The notes under the pieces were generated by a model. The model made no database searches and was not told the origin of the DNA. It worked only from the letters and a program-made list of their open reading frames with translations. A DNA stretch of 64,000 nt from Terriglobia bacterium (GTDB taxonomy: Bacteria; Acidobacteriota; Terriglobia; Terriglobales; Acidobacteriaceae). The stretch spans positions 1-64,000 of the forward strand of contig JAIQGK010000001.1 of assembly GCA_020072645.1 (NCBI GenBank). Direction: 5' to 3'. A program made the translations under genes and the position numbers. Below, in pieces: positions 53,677 to 62,070 of this stretch (positions are counted from its first letter, which is position 1; each line of letters begins with the position of its first letter).

Positions 53677-54243
53677 ATGGCCGAAATCCGGACCATCGCG
53701 GTCATTGGCGCCGGAGCCGTGGGCCGCGGAATCGCTTTTGCCGCTGCGCTGGGCGGCTATCGCACCATCCTGGAAGACATTCTGCCTTCCAGCCTGCGCA
53801 CCGCTGCCGCTGAACTGCGTGAGCACCTGGCCCGCGCCGCCGATCTTGGGACCGTGAGCAAACCGGAAGCGCTGGCTGCCTTCAACCGCCTTGAATATGC
53901 CTCGACGGTGGAACACGCCGCGCGCGAAGCCGATCTGGTGATTGAAGCCGTGCCGGACGAACTGGAATCCAAGATTGAAATCTTCACGCTGCTCGATAAA
54001 ATCTGCCGGCCGCAAACTATCCTGATTTCGAACACGACTGCTCTCAGCGTGACTGAAGTCGCTTCCGTTACTTATCGCGCGGCCAGGATTGCGGGCATGC
54101 GCTTTGCCGATCCTGTTTTTAGCGGCAAAAATCTGCAAATCGTGCGCGCCCGGCTTACCGACGATGAAACCATTGCCGCGTGTATTGAAGTCGGCAGGCG
54201 CATGGGCAAGCAAGTAACGGTGGTTGCGGAAAGCGATCTTTAA
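53677..54243 (+). CDS. 3-hydroxyacyl-CoA dehydrogenase-like NAD-binding protein, short form
   Basis: 188 residues, only the Rossmann domain of the HADH family: VIGAGAVGRGIAFAAALGGYRTILED at the start, EADLVIEAVPDELESKIEIFTLLD and ILISNTTALSVTEVAS in the middle. The C-terminal helical dimerisation domain is missing; the frame stops at VVAESDL just where family members continue into it. Either a functional short paralogue or a truncated gene; no remnant of the missing domain is seen downstream. It pairs with the 60-aa protein gene upstream. Confidence 0.75.
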   Translation: MAEIRTIAVIGAGAVGRGIAFAAALGGYRTILEDILPSSLRTAAAELREHLARAADLGTVSKPEALAAFNRLEYASTVEHAAREADLVIEAVPDELESKIEIFTLLDKICRPQTILISNTTALSVTEVASVTYRAARIAGMRFADPVFSGKNLQIVRARLTDDETIAACIEVGRRMGKQVTVVAESDL

Positions 54244-54300
54244 ATTTCGCGTCGCCGCAAGCTTTCGCTCGTCCGACGCAAACCACGTCCAGCAAAAGCG

Positions 54301-54795
54301 TTACGTTTTGCGCCGCATGAATCGCAGGTCCGATAGATAAATATCCAGCGGGCTCAATCCGGCCACGCTGCGGTTCTCCGCGCCTTCGATCTCGGCTTTA
54401 TCCAGCCGCAATTCCTGCTGGCTAAGCTTGTCAGCCACGGCTGCAATCCGCCGTCGCAGATATTTCAGGTCACACGGCCTTGTAACGTAATCGTTGGCGC
54501 CTGCTTCATACCCTGTCTGGATTTCTTCCGGCTGCTCCGTCCCGGCAATCAGCACCACATACGGGGCCCGGGCCGTGGTCTGCGTCCGCAGCCATTTGCA
54601 AAGTTCAATGCCGTTCAGCTTTGGCAGGTCCCAGTCCAGCAGGCAAACGTCAATGCTGCGTGTGCGCAGCAACTCACGCGCGTTTTCTCCATCGGCGGCA
54701 GAAACCAGTTGGTAGCCCCATTGGACCACTGACCGTTCCAGCGTCATGCGGGTGAGCAAATCGTCTTCAGCAACAAGAATTGTGAGGGTCTTCAT
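54301..54795 (-). CDS. Single-domain response regulator
   Basis: 164 residues. CheY-like receiver (about 5-122): VAEDD acidic pair, phospho-acceptor Asp in CLLDWDLPKLNG, and YVTRPCD near the end, where the usual Lys-Pro is Arg-Pro. The C-terminal 40 residues form a helical extension without a DNA-binding or enzymatic domain. No histidine kinase is adjacent. Lys-to-Arg at this site changes the activation chemistry in other receivers and may mean altered switching. Confidence 0.85.
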   Translation of the reverse strand: MKTLTILVAEDDLLTRMTLERSVVQWGYQLVSAADGENARELLRTRSIDVCLLDWDLPKLNGIELCKWLRTQTTARAPYVVLIAGTEQPEEIQTGYEAGANDYVTRPCDLKYLRRRIAAVADKLSQQELRLDKAEIEGAENRSVAGLSPLDIYLSDLRFMRRKT

Positions 54796-54945
54796 ACTTA
54801 CCTTACTGATTCCCTAAAGTAAGCTCACTCTAACAAACTGCACGCCCCGAAACGAGATTACCTCGGTTTCCACCATTCCCAAAATGGGAACTATCAAACT
54901 GGCAATTTCTCACTCGCGACCCGCCAAATGCCCTCTATTCCGCCC

Positions 54946-56391
54946 CTAGTTTCCTGCCGGTTTAGCGCCCATTCCAGGCAATGGCAGACGGCCATCCGCG
55001 CCGCTGGTCAACGTTACAAACTGCGGGTCTTTGTAGAGCGACGCAAACACCGCATCCACGCGCGCTTCCATCATCTCTTTGCTGCGGACGGACTGATACC
55101 GTTCATACTCAAAGAAGTGGCGCTTCAGCAGTGACAGCGCTTTTTCTTTCTGCCCAAGCTGCGCATAGATCGCGGCCAGGTTGTAGCTGGCACACAGAAT
55201 CGCTTCGTTCTCTTTGGCGATTTTCAGCGCTTCGTCGCCATGACCATTGCCTGCCATAAACGCAGCGGCAAAAATCAGGTTGAAAGGCTCCTTCGGATCG
55301 AGCGCCAGCGCCTTGCGCGTATATTCATCGGCCTTCACTTTGTCGCCTTCAGAATTCCAATAGACGGCCAGATTGCGGTACGCCAGCGCCAGCGGAAACT
55401 CCTGCGTTGAAGCTTCCATCAGGTGCAGGCCTTTTTTAAAGTCGCCTTCATGGATCGTCATTTTGCCCAGCCCATGCAGCGCCACGGCCCTTGAGAGCGG
55501 ATCAGCCGGCATGGCCAGGATCTGGTTGAAAGTGGCCCGCGCTTTGTCCCACTCGCCTGTGTGGTGCCTGTAAAGCTCGCCCAGATAGCGCAGCGGCGTC
55601 GGATCATTCGGATCAAGGTTGTGCGCCGCCGTGTAATACTTCTGCGCCAGCATGTACTTGGCGTCGTTTTCCGCCATCAGGCCCATTGTCATCGTTTTCT
55701 GGATCCTGGCGCTCACCGCCGGATCAAAGTTCGGGCTATCAGGCATCGCTTCGGCATTCAGGTCGGTTACGCCCAGTTTCTTCAGCTCTTTTACCGCGTC
55801 TTTGGCTTTGCCGGGGAACATGCATTTCTGCTCGACGACCTGCTTCAATTCGGCAATCGCCGCCTGGTTGTCGCCGGACTTCGCCTTCGCCTTGGCGGCT
55901 TCCATCTTCTCTTTCACTGCAGACTCGCGCTTCTTCATCTCGCTTTCCAGCAGCTTTTCCAGGTCGCCAACCTTGAGCTTTCCGTTTGTGTTCTCAAGCT
56001 TGGTCACCACCGTGCCATCGGCCTGCACCAGCAGCGCCACCGGCAGCTTCCCATCCGGGACATACTTCTGCCCCAGCGCGCTCTGCACATCCACAATTCC
56101 CATGGTCACGCACTGCTGGGAATAAAGCTGCAACGTGCGCGATTCGCGCAGGCTTGAGCGCTCAACCTCCTGTTTGCCCGTGGGGAACCAGTACACCGCC
56201 AGGCCTTCTTTCACCGGCTCCTGCGGCGTAATCAGCTTCCACGGCACCTGGTAGGTCTGCTGGCTCGACCCTCCGCCCATTCCGCCCATGCCTCCGCCAC
56301 CGCCGCCACCACACGTGGCCCAGCTCTGCGGCACAAGTAACACGTAGATCATCAGTAGGCACACGACGCGCTGCAAAAGAGAGGTTTTCAT
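54946..56391 (-). CDS. Secreted TPR protein with glycine-rich N-terminus
   Basis: 481 residues from ATG 56391. Signal peptide (about 1-26), then a GGGGGGGMGGMGGG stretch, a thioredoxin-like segment (AVYWFPTGKQEVERSSLRES to PVALLVQADGTVV), a coiled helix (about 135-180) and TPR units (about 235-440): AQKYYTAAHNLDPNDPTPLRYLG, AYRNLAVYWNSEGDKVKADEYTRKALALDP and later copies. Probably a periplasmic scaffold. An alternative longer N-terminus to 56484 is not supported. It ends about 150 bases from the response regulator, which is on the same strand. Confidence 0.75.
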   Translation of the reverse strand: MKTSLLQRVVCLLMIYVLLVPQSWATCGGGGGGGMGGMGGGSSQQTYQVPWKLITPQEPVKEGLAVYWFPTGKQEVERSSLRESRTLQLYSQQCVTMGIVDVQSALGQKYVPDGKLPVALLVQADGTVVTKLENTNGKLKVGDLEKLLESEMKKRESAVKEKMEAAKAKAKSGDNQAAIAELKQVVEQKCMFPGKAKDAVKELKKLGVTDLNAEAMPDSPNFDPAVSARIQKTMTMGLMAENDAKYMLAQKYYTAAHNLDPNDPTPLRYLGELYRHHTGEWDKARATFNQILAMPADPLSRAVALHGLGKMTIHEGDFKKGLHLMEASTQEFPLALAYRNLAVYWNSEGDKVKADEYTRKALALDPKEPFNLIFAAAFMAGNGHGDEALKIAKENEAILCASYNLAAIYAQLGQKEKALSLLKRHFFEYERYQSVRSKEMMEARVDAVFASLYKDPQFVTLTSGADGRLPLPGMGAKPAGN

Positions 56392-56489
56392 GCGCGAATT
56401 ATACAGCAGTGCTGCTGCCCGGGCGACGCGCTTCCTTGGCGTGGCTGCGCATCGTCTTGAAAGACGGCCTGGGACGAAATGCATACTTG

Positions 56490-56650
56490 GGGTTTTCTTC
56501 CGATCATCGATCTCCTCCGCGCCTCCGCGGTGAGGTTTTGGTTTTCCGATATCGGCGATTCCGGCGATTTTTTTTTAGATCAGTATTATCAGTGTGGATC
56601 AGTGGTAGGTTTTTGATCTTTTCCCATCCGCGCTGATCCGCGGTAAGCCT
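56490..56650. repeat. Dispersed word repeats
   Basis: CTCCGCGCCTCCGCGGTGAGG, TATCGGCGATTCCGGCGAT and CCGCGCTGATCCGCGGT-like words, related to the families near 14.5 and 57.2 kb. Confidence 0.65.
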
Positions 56651-56682
56651 TGGTTTTCGGATTTCGGCGTCCCGGCGATCCC

Positions 56683-57075
56683 TCAAACCCTTCTTGCCGG
56701 CGCAGGTCCTGGCTCTAGAATCTCCGGCTCCGTCGACCGTTTGTGGTCATGATCGATCGCGTCCTGCTCGGGTGCGCTGTTCAATTGACGCGTGGCAAAG
56801 AAGACTGCTGCCGTCCATGTGGGAAAAAGGTCGAGGCCGGGGACAAGCTCCGCGGCAAAGGTGGGCAGAAACGCCCAGTGCCATCCCAGCAGCTTGATCA
56901 GGATTGCGCCGACGATCACGTCCAGCCCGGTATCCAGTGGTGAAAGGCCGCCTTCAGCAAACAAGGGCATGCCGACGATTTGGATGGCATCCGCCACAAT
57001 GGCGACGAACCACGCTTTGCGCTGCTCCGGCGACTTGATGGTCTTTAGGAAACCAAACTTAAAAAAATCCAACAT
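56683..57075 (-). CDS. Small membrane protein of unknown function
   Basis: 130 residues from ATG 57075 with AGGAA before it. Predicted membrane helices lie at about 20-45 and 50-95 (LSPLDTGLDVIVGAILIKLLGW, FLPTFAAELVPGLDLFPTWTAAVFF). The C-terminal 35 residues are charged and cytoplasmic-like. No named family is recognised, though similar short membrane proteins are annotated hypothetical in Acidobacteria. The gene stands alone between repeat-rich spacers. Confidence 0.7.
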   Translation of the reverse strand: MLDFFKFGFLKTIKSPEQRKAWFVAIVADAIQIVGMPLFAEGGLSPLDTGLDVIVGAILIKLLGWHWAFLPTFAAELVPGLDLFPTWTAAVFFATRQLNSAPEQDAIDHDHKRSTEPEILEPGPAPARRV

Positions 57076-57129
57076 AAAAATTCCTGTTGATCCTGCCAAT
57101 TAAGGATACTCTTTGTCACAAGTTCTAGC

Positions 57130-57275
57130 TTTCAGGTCTTCCTTTGCGATCCTTCGTGTCCTTTGCGGTGAAAGCGTTTTGATGTTTGATCACCCGATCA
57201 CGTGCGATCACCAGATCTCATGCGGCCTTTGCTCTTCTCCGTGCCTCTGTGTCTCCGTGGTAGGTTTTGATTTAC
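57130..57275. repeat. Dispersed word repeats between the membrane-protein and pgeF-like genes
   Basis: CCTTCGTGTCCTTTGCGGTG (57151-57170), GATCACCCGATCACGTGCGA (57188-57207) and TCCGTGCCTCTGTGTCTCCG (57238-57257), inverted relative to the copies at 40-41 kb. Confidence 0.75.
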
Positions 57276-58172
57276 CTATTGGATGCCGATCAGAGCCATC
57301 TGGCGTCCGGTTTTTCCTCTTTCCGCCCGATGAGAGAAGAATTTTTTTGGCTGGCACACGGTACAGTCTTTTAGCGCGGTGATGTTCTCCTCTGGCACGC
57401 CCGCGTCGATCAGTTGTCGGCGATTGGCCTCACGCAGGTCAAGATGCACCTTAATACACGGATCGCCATGCCCCGGCGCGCGCTGGTTCATGAACAGCAT
57501 GGGATAGCGCTCCCGCACGGCGTCCGACTCCTGCACGCGATGAAAGAGTTCAGCGGCGTAAGCAAACTGCGTATGAAAAGCTTCTTCCACTTCCTCGCCA
57601 ACTTCAAACGAGCATTGCTGGATTCCCGGCCCAATCGCCGCGTGAATATCTTCCGGACGCGAGCCAAATTCCAGCCGCATAATCCCGACGCCTTTTTCCA
57701 CGATGCGCTTCACCGTACCGCGCCATCCGGCATGGAACGCGCCCACAGCTTTCTTCTTTGTGTCGACCAGCACGACAGGGAAGCAGTCGGCGGTAAGAAC
57801 TGCGAGCGCAATGCCGCGCAGATCAGTGACCACTCCATCGCCCACCAGCTTTTCCGGTTTGCGCGAGAGGACAACATGAATCAGGTCGGAATGAATTTGC
57901 CGCAGCGTGACCAGCGGCCACGGCTCGCTCTTCGTCGCAGCTCCTGCAGCCAGCAGCACTGCTTTGCGATTGCGTTCCACGCTGGCGCGAAGATCGTCTT
58001 TGGTAAAGCCGACATTCAGGGTTCGTCCGCCATAGCTGGTAGTGAAGCCGCCGGGACGCGTAGTGAATCCATGGACCAGCCACGGAACACGCTTTAAGTC
58101 AGGCGATTGCAACAGCCGGAGTTGGACCCGCTTTACCGATTTCACTTTAGGAGATTTGCTCAAAGTTGCCAC
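57276..58172 (-). CDS. pgeF: PgeF/YfiH-type multicopper-oxidase-fold protein (polyphenol oxidase family)
   Basis: 298 residues. Family motifs: TLRQIHSDLIHVV (metal His), LAVLTADCFPVVLVD (metal Cys), GAFHAGWRGTVKRIVEKGVGIM (metal His), and AAIGPGIQQCSFEVGEEV. Members have been described as purine nucleoside phosphorylase-type, polyphenol oxidase or the peptidoglycan-editing factor PgeF that removes L-Ser mistakes from peptidoglycan precursors. The last role is known for E. coli YfiH and is only presumed here. About 30 extra N-terminal residues are Lys-rich. Confidence 0.9.
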   Translation of the reverse strand: MATLSKSPKVKSVKRVQLRLLQSPDLKRVPWLVHGFTTRPGGFTTSYGGRTLNVGFTKDDLRASVERNRKAVLLAAGAATKSEPWPLVTLRQIHSDLIHVVLSRKPEKLVGDGVVTDLRGIALAVLTADCFPVVLVDTKKKAVGAFHAGWRGTVKRIVEKGVGIMRLEFGSRPEDIHAAIGPGIQQCSFEVGEEVEEAFHTQFAYAAELFHRVQESDAVRERYPMLFMNQRAPGHGDPCIKVHLDLREANRRQLIDAGVPEENITALKDCTVCQPKKFFSHRAERGKTGRQMALIGIQ

Positions 58173-58253
58173 GCACCTATTTTAATTGGCTCACGGTTTA
58201 TTGATTCTCGGCGCAAGCCTGCTGCCGCTGTCCCGCATCGAAATGAATAACGC

Positions 58254-59684
58254 ATGAGTACTCGTGAACACACGTACACCGTTACCAAATCGAGAGCAAA
58301 GCCGCTCCGCAAGCGCGATCACAAGACCCATGACATCGGCTTCGCGCTGCGCCGCCATCATCTTGTCTTGTGGTTCGCCGCGGCTTGCGTTGGCCTTGCC
58401 ATCGGCCACCATCAGATGTTGCATTGGTTTGCCGTGGTTTGCATGGTGGCAATCATCACCTGGGTAATCATCGACCTATTTGGCCCCGTCTTGCGCTACA
58501 AAATCAGCCACCCATTAGATGGCGCACTGGATTCGCCTGAGTTCCTGCGCCAGTTGGAAGCGCTGGCCTCTTCACGCGCCGTGGCAAACACGCGGATTGA
58601 ACCGTTGCCGAACGGAGTGAATTTTTACGAAGCGGAGATTCAGGCCATTGCCCAGGCGCAAAAGAGCGTGAATTGGGTGGCCTACATTTTTGCCCAGGGT
58701 GAAATTGCGCAACGCATGGTGGCTGCGCTCACGGAGCGGGCGCGTGCCGGCGTGGAAGTAAACCTGGCGATCGATGGCGTGGGCAGCTTCTCCATGCCAA
58801 AGAAGTTTTTTGCCCCGCTCACTCAGGCCGGCGGCCACGTGCGATGGTTTCATCCTCTGCGCTGGAACAACTGGCCTCGCGCCAATAACCGCACGCACCG
58901 CGAGCTGATTGTTATTGATGGGCAAGTTGGTTTCATCGGCGGCGCGGGCGTGGCCGACCACTGGTGGCATGGCATAAAGAAACAAGCTCCCTGGCGGGAC
59001 ACCATGTTCAAGGTCACTGGAGACGCGGTGCGCTTTCTCCAAAGCTCGTTCCTTGAGAACTGGCTGGAATCATCGGGAGAAATCCTCGCCGGAGAAAAAT
59101 ATTTCGCAGCGCCCGAAAATACTGATGGCGCCGTTTCCATGGTCGTTGATAGCAGCCCTTCGCAAGGCGGATCAACCCGCGCTCGCATTCTTTTCCAGAT
59201 GCTGGTTGCTTCCGCCGAAAAGAGCCTGAAAATTACCACACCGTATTTTCTTCCTGACCGCAGCCTGATCAGGGAACTTGTCCGCGCCATTGAGGAGCGG
59301 AACGTCCGTGTGCAGATTCTTGTTCCCGGCAGGCACAGCGACCACGGCATGACGCGCAGCTCCAGCCGCGCTACTTATGGTGATCTTTTAAAAGCAGGCG
59401 CTGAGATTTATGAATACCAGCCCGCCATGATCCACGCCAAGATCATGATCGTTGACGATCTCTGGTGCGTTGTTGGCTCCACCAACATGGACCATCGCTC
59501 GTTCGGCTGGAACGATGAAGTGAACCTTGCCGTGATGGATCCCGCGCTCGCTGCAAAACTCGGCGCCAATTTTGAGGAAGATCTGGCAAATTCACATCGC
59601 GAAACGTTGCAAGAGTGGGAGCATCGCCCATTTGCGGAACGCGGCATGGAATGGCTGGGCTGGCTCATTGCTCGCGAACAGTAA
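58254..59684 (+). CDS. Cardiolipin synthase-like phospholipase D protein, copy 1
   Basis: 476 residues. A His/Arg-rich N-terminus and two short membrane helices (about 40-85) precede two PLD domains. The first HKD motif reads THRELIVIDG: the Lys of HxK is Glu. The second is intact, IHAKIMIVDDLWCVVGSTN. It would make cardiolipin or another phosphatidyl transfer product in the inner membrane. A paralogue follows 70 bases later and an EEP-family gene after that, as in the E. coli ClsB-YbhP arrangement. ATG 58254 follows AATAACGC, a weak ribosome-binding region. Confidence 0.88.
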   Translation: MSTREHTYTVTKSRAKPLRKRDHKTHDIGFALRRHHLVLWFAAACVGLAIGHHQMLHWFAVVCMVAIITWVIIDLFGPVLRYKISHPLDGALDSPEFLRQLEALASSRAVANTRIEPLPNGVNFYEAEIQAIAQAQKSVNWVAYIFAQGEIAQRMVAALTERARAGVEVNLAIDGVGSFSMPKKFFAPLTQAGGHVRWFHPLRWNNWPRANNRTHRELIVIDGQVGFIGGAGVADHWWHGIKKQAPWRDTMFKVTGDAVRFLQSSFLENWLESSGEILAGEKYFAAPENTDGAVSMVVDSSPSQGGSTRARILFQMLVASAEKSLKITTPYFLPDRSLIRELVRAIEERNVRVQILVPGRHSDHGMTRSSSRATYGDLLKAGAEIYEYQPAMIHAKIMIVDDLWCVVGSTNMDHRSFGWNDEVNLAVMDPALAAKLGANFEEDLANSHRETLQEWEHRPFAERGMEWLGWLIAREQ

Positions 59685-59754
59685 AAAAACCGGCATCAAA
59701 AATGGGCAGAGTGCAAGCTGGCTTTGTCCCGGATCTCGGCATCGAACGTAGTAG

Positions 59755-61104
59755 ATGGCAACATTGACCCAACCACGGCGTCCCCAGGCCAGTCAGCAGG
59801 ATGACAAGGTTACTCGCGCGCTGGAACATTATCGCGTGCTGCGCTGGTTCGCCGTGATATCCATGCTGGCGATCATTTCCTGGGTGCTGATTGATCTCTT
59901 TGGCCCGATCCCGAAATACCAGCTCAACAACCAGCCCACAGCCGACTTGAACTCACGCGAGTATCTGCAACAACTGGAAGCGCTCTCCGCGTCGCGCATT
60001 GAGCCGCATACCCACATTGAAGCTCTGCCCAACGGGGTGAATTTTTATGAGGCGGAAATCGCCGCCATCAAGGCCGCCCAGCAGAGCGTGAACTGGGAAG
60101 CTTACATTGTCGCCAAAGGTGAAATTGCCCGGCGGATCGTGGATGCCCTGACGGAACGCGCCCGCGCCGGCGTTGAAGTCAACCTGAACATTGACGCAAT
60201 CGGCAGCGCCAGCATGCCCAAGAAATTCTTTAACGATCTAAAGCAGGCCGGAGGACACGTTGAGTGGTACCATCCGTTGCGCTGGTATAACTGGCCGCGC
60301 GCCAATAACCGCACGCATCGCGAACTGATCGTGATCGATGGCAAGGTGGGATTTCTGGGCGGCGCCGGCATTTCCGACCAATGGTGGCACGGCGAAAAGA
60401 AAGACGCGCCCTGGCGCGACACCATGTTCAAGATCACCGGAGACGCCGTGCGCTCGCTGCAAAGCACGTTTGTTGAAAACTGGCTGGAATCTTCCGGACA
60501 AATCCTGATCGGACCAAAATATTTTGTTTCAGAAGACAATAGTGACGGCGCGCAAGCCATGGTTGTGGACAGCAGCCCGTCGCAGGGCGGATCCACGCGC
60601 GCGCGCATTCTCTTCCAGACGCTGATTGCCTCAGCCCGCAAAAATCTGCGGATCACCACACCGTATTTTCTTCCCGATGAGAGCTTAAGGAAAGAACTGG
60701 TCAAGGCCATGCAGGAGCGCCACGTCCGCGTGCAGATATTGCTGCCCGGCAAGCATAGTGATCACAGCATGACACGCAGCTCCAGCCGCGGAACTTATGG
60801 CGACCTTCTAAAAGCCGGCGCTGAAATTTATGAGTACCAGCCCGCCATGATTCACGCCAAGATCATGATCGTGGACGATCTTTGGTGCGTTGTGGGATCA
60901 ACGAACATGGACCACCGCTCGTTCGGCTGGAATGACGAAGTGAACCTGGCCACCGCCGATCCTGCGCTCGCCGCCAAGCTCACAGCAAACTTTGATGAAG
61001 ATCTGGGAAAATCGCATCGTGAAACGCTGCAAGAGTGGGAGAATCGATCATTTGCGGAACGCGCCATGGAATGGCTCGGCTGGATTATTGCCCGCGAGCA
61101 GTGA
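59755..61104 (+). CDS. Cardiolipin synthase-like phospholipase D protein, copy 2
   Basis: 449 residues, clearly a tandem duplicate of the preceding gene: long identical runs such as ARILFQ, YEYQPAMIHAKIMIVDDLW and SFGWNDEVNLA are shared, while the N-termini differ. It has the same Glu in the first HKD motif (THRELIVIDGKVGFLGG) and an intact second motif. The two may work as a heteromer, or one may be specialised. The conserved substitution in both suggests that it is functional rather than a chance mutation. Confidence 0.88.
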   Translation: MATLTQPRRPQASQQDDKVTRALEHYRVLRWFAVISMLAIISWVLIDLFGPIPKYQLNNQPTADLNSREYLQQLEALSASRIEPHTHIEALPNGVNFYEAEIAAIKAAQQSVNWEAYIVAKGEIARRIVDALTERARAGVEVNLNIDAIGSASMPKKFFNDLKQAGGHVEWYHPLRWYNWPRANNRTHRELIVIDGKVGFLGGAGISDQWWHGEKKDAPWRDTMFKITGDAVRSLQSTFVENWLESSGQILIGPKYFVSEDNSDGAQAMVVDSSPSQGGSTRARILFQTLIASARKNLRITTPYFLPDESLRKELVKAMQERHVRVQILLPGKHSDHSMTRSSSRGTYGDLLKAGAEIYEYQPAMIHAKIMIVDDLWCVVGSTNMDHRSFGWNDEVNLATADPALAAKLTANFDEDLGKSHRETLQEWENRSFAERAMEWLGWIIAREQ

Positions 61105-61134
61105 CAAGGGTTATCCTCAAAGCAACTGCCGTCA

Positions 61135-61875
61135 ATGAAAGAACAGCCTCGCTTCCGCGTAGCCACGTATAACACTCACAAATGCCGTGGCATTGATGGA
61201 CGCATTCGCCCGTCCAGAGTTGCTGAAGTGCTGAATGAGCTTGAGGCTGACGTGATCGCACTGCAGGAAGTAGTGAGCCTGAAAGGCGGGCGCAAAGAGC
61301 AGAACCAGGCGCAGTACCTGGCGGACGCCGCAGGCTATGACTATCGCATTGGTGAGACGCGCAAGCTGCGTGGCGCCGTTTATGGCAACGTAATTCTCAG
61401 CCGCTTTCCCGTTCGTGAAGTCCGGGTCTATGACCTGACGGCTTCTCGCCGTGAAGCTCGTGGCTGCATTCGTTGCGATCTTGAGATTGCGCCGGGAAAA
61501 ATTGTCCATCTATTCAACGTCCATCTGGGAACGGGATACATGGAGCGCCGCAAACAGGCGCGTCTGCTGATGAGCCGTGAAGTTTTGCTGTCGCCGCAGT
61601 TGAAGCACCCGCGTCTAATCATCGGCGACTTCAATGAATGGACGCGCGGCCTGGTTTCCAAGAGCTTGCAGCATTCGTTTGAGAGCGTCGATATCCAGTT
61701 GCACCTGAACCGTAGACGCACATATCCCGGCGTATTGCCTATCATGCATCTTGACCATATGTATTTTGATCGTGACCTGGCGCTGGAAGAATTTCTGCTG
61801 CATCGCAGCCGCATGGCCCTGCTGGCGTCTGACCATCTGCCGCTGGTGGCCGAGTTTTGCCTGGGCGGAAAGTGA
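61135..61875 (+). CDS. Endonuclease/exonuclease/phosphatase (EEP) family protein
   Basis: 246 residues with the EEP core: RVATYNTHKCRGIDGR, DVIALQEVVS, FNVHLGTGYMERRKQA, IIGDFNEWTRG and ASDHLPLVAEF. These supply the metal-binding Asn, Glu, Asp and His. Substrates in this fold range from DNA to phospholipids; behind two cardiolipin synthase genes (YbhP-like context) a phosphodiesterase acting on lipids or lipid head groups is likely. It starts 30 bases after copy 2, so the three form an operon. Confidence 0.9.
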   Translation: MKEQPRFRVATYNTHKCRGIDGRIRPSRVAEVLNELEADVIALQEVVSLKGGRKEQNQAQYLADAAGYDYRIGETRKLRGAVYGNVILSRFPVREVRVYDLTASRREARGCIRCDLEIAPGKIVHLFNVHLGTGYMERRKQARLLMSREVLLSPQLKHPRLIIGDFNEWTRGLVSKSLQHSFESVDIQLHLNRRRTYPGVLPIMHLDHMYFDRDLALEEFLLHRSRMALLASDHLPLVAEFCLGGK

Positions 61876-61904
61876 GCGCAATTTACCGCCACGGACGCTA
61901 AAAC

Positions 61905-62066
61905 CCGAATCAATTCACCGCAAAGGACGCAAAGGCCGCTAAGGGGATTTGAAAGAAGGGAATGAAGCGCGTCCATCACTGCGGTACGACTGCTGTGTCC
62001 TAGGTGCATTCTAGGAAGTCTTTCTCGTATTTCTTTGCGTCCTTCGCGTCCTTTGCGGTAAAACCC
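61905..62066. repeat. Dispersed word repeats upstream of the arsA-like gene
   Basis: CCGCAAAGGACGCAAAGGCC (61919-61938) and its inverted form GCGTCCTTCGCGTCCTTTGC (about 62037-62056). The start codon of the following gene lies at the edge of the second copy. Confidence 0.75.
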
Positions 62067-62070
62067 ATCT

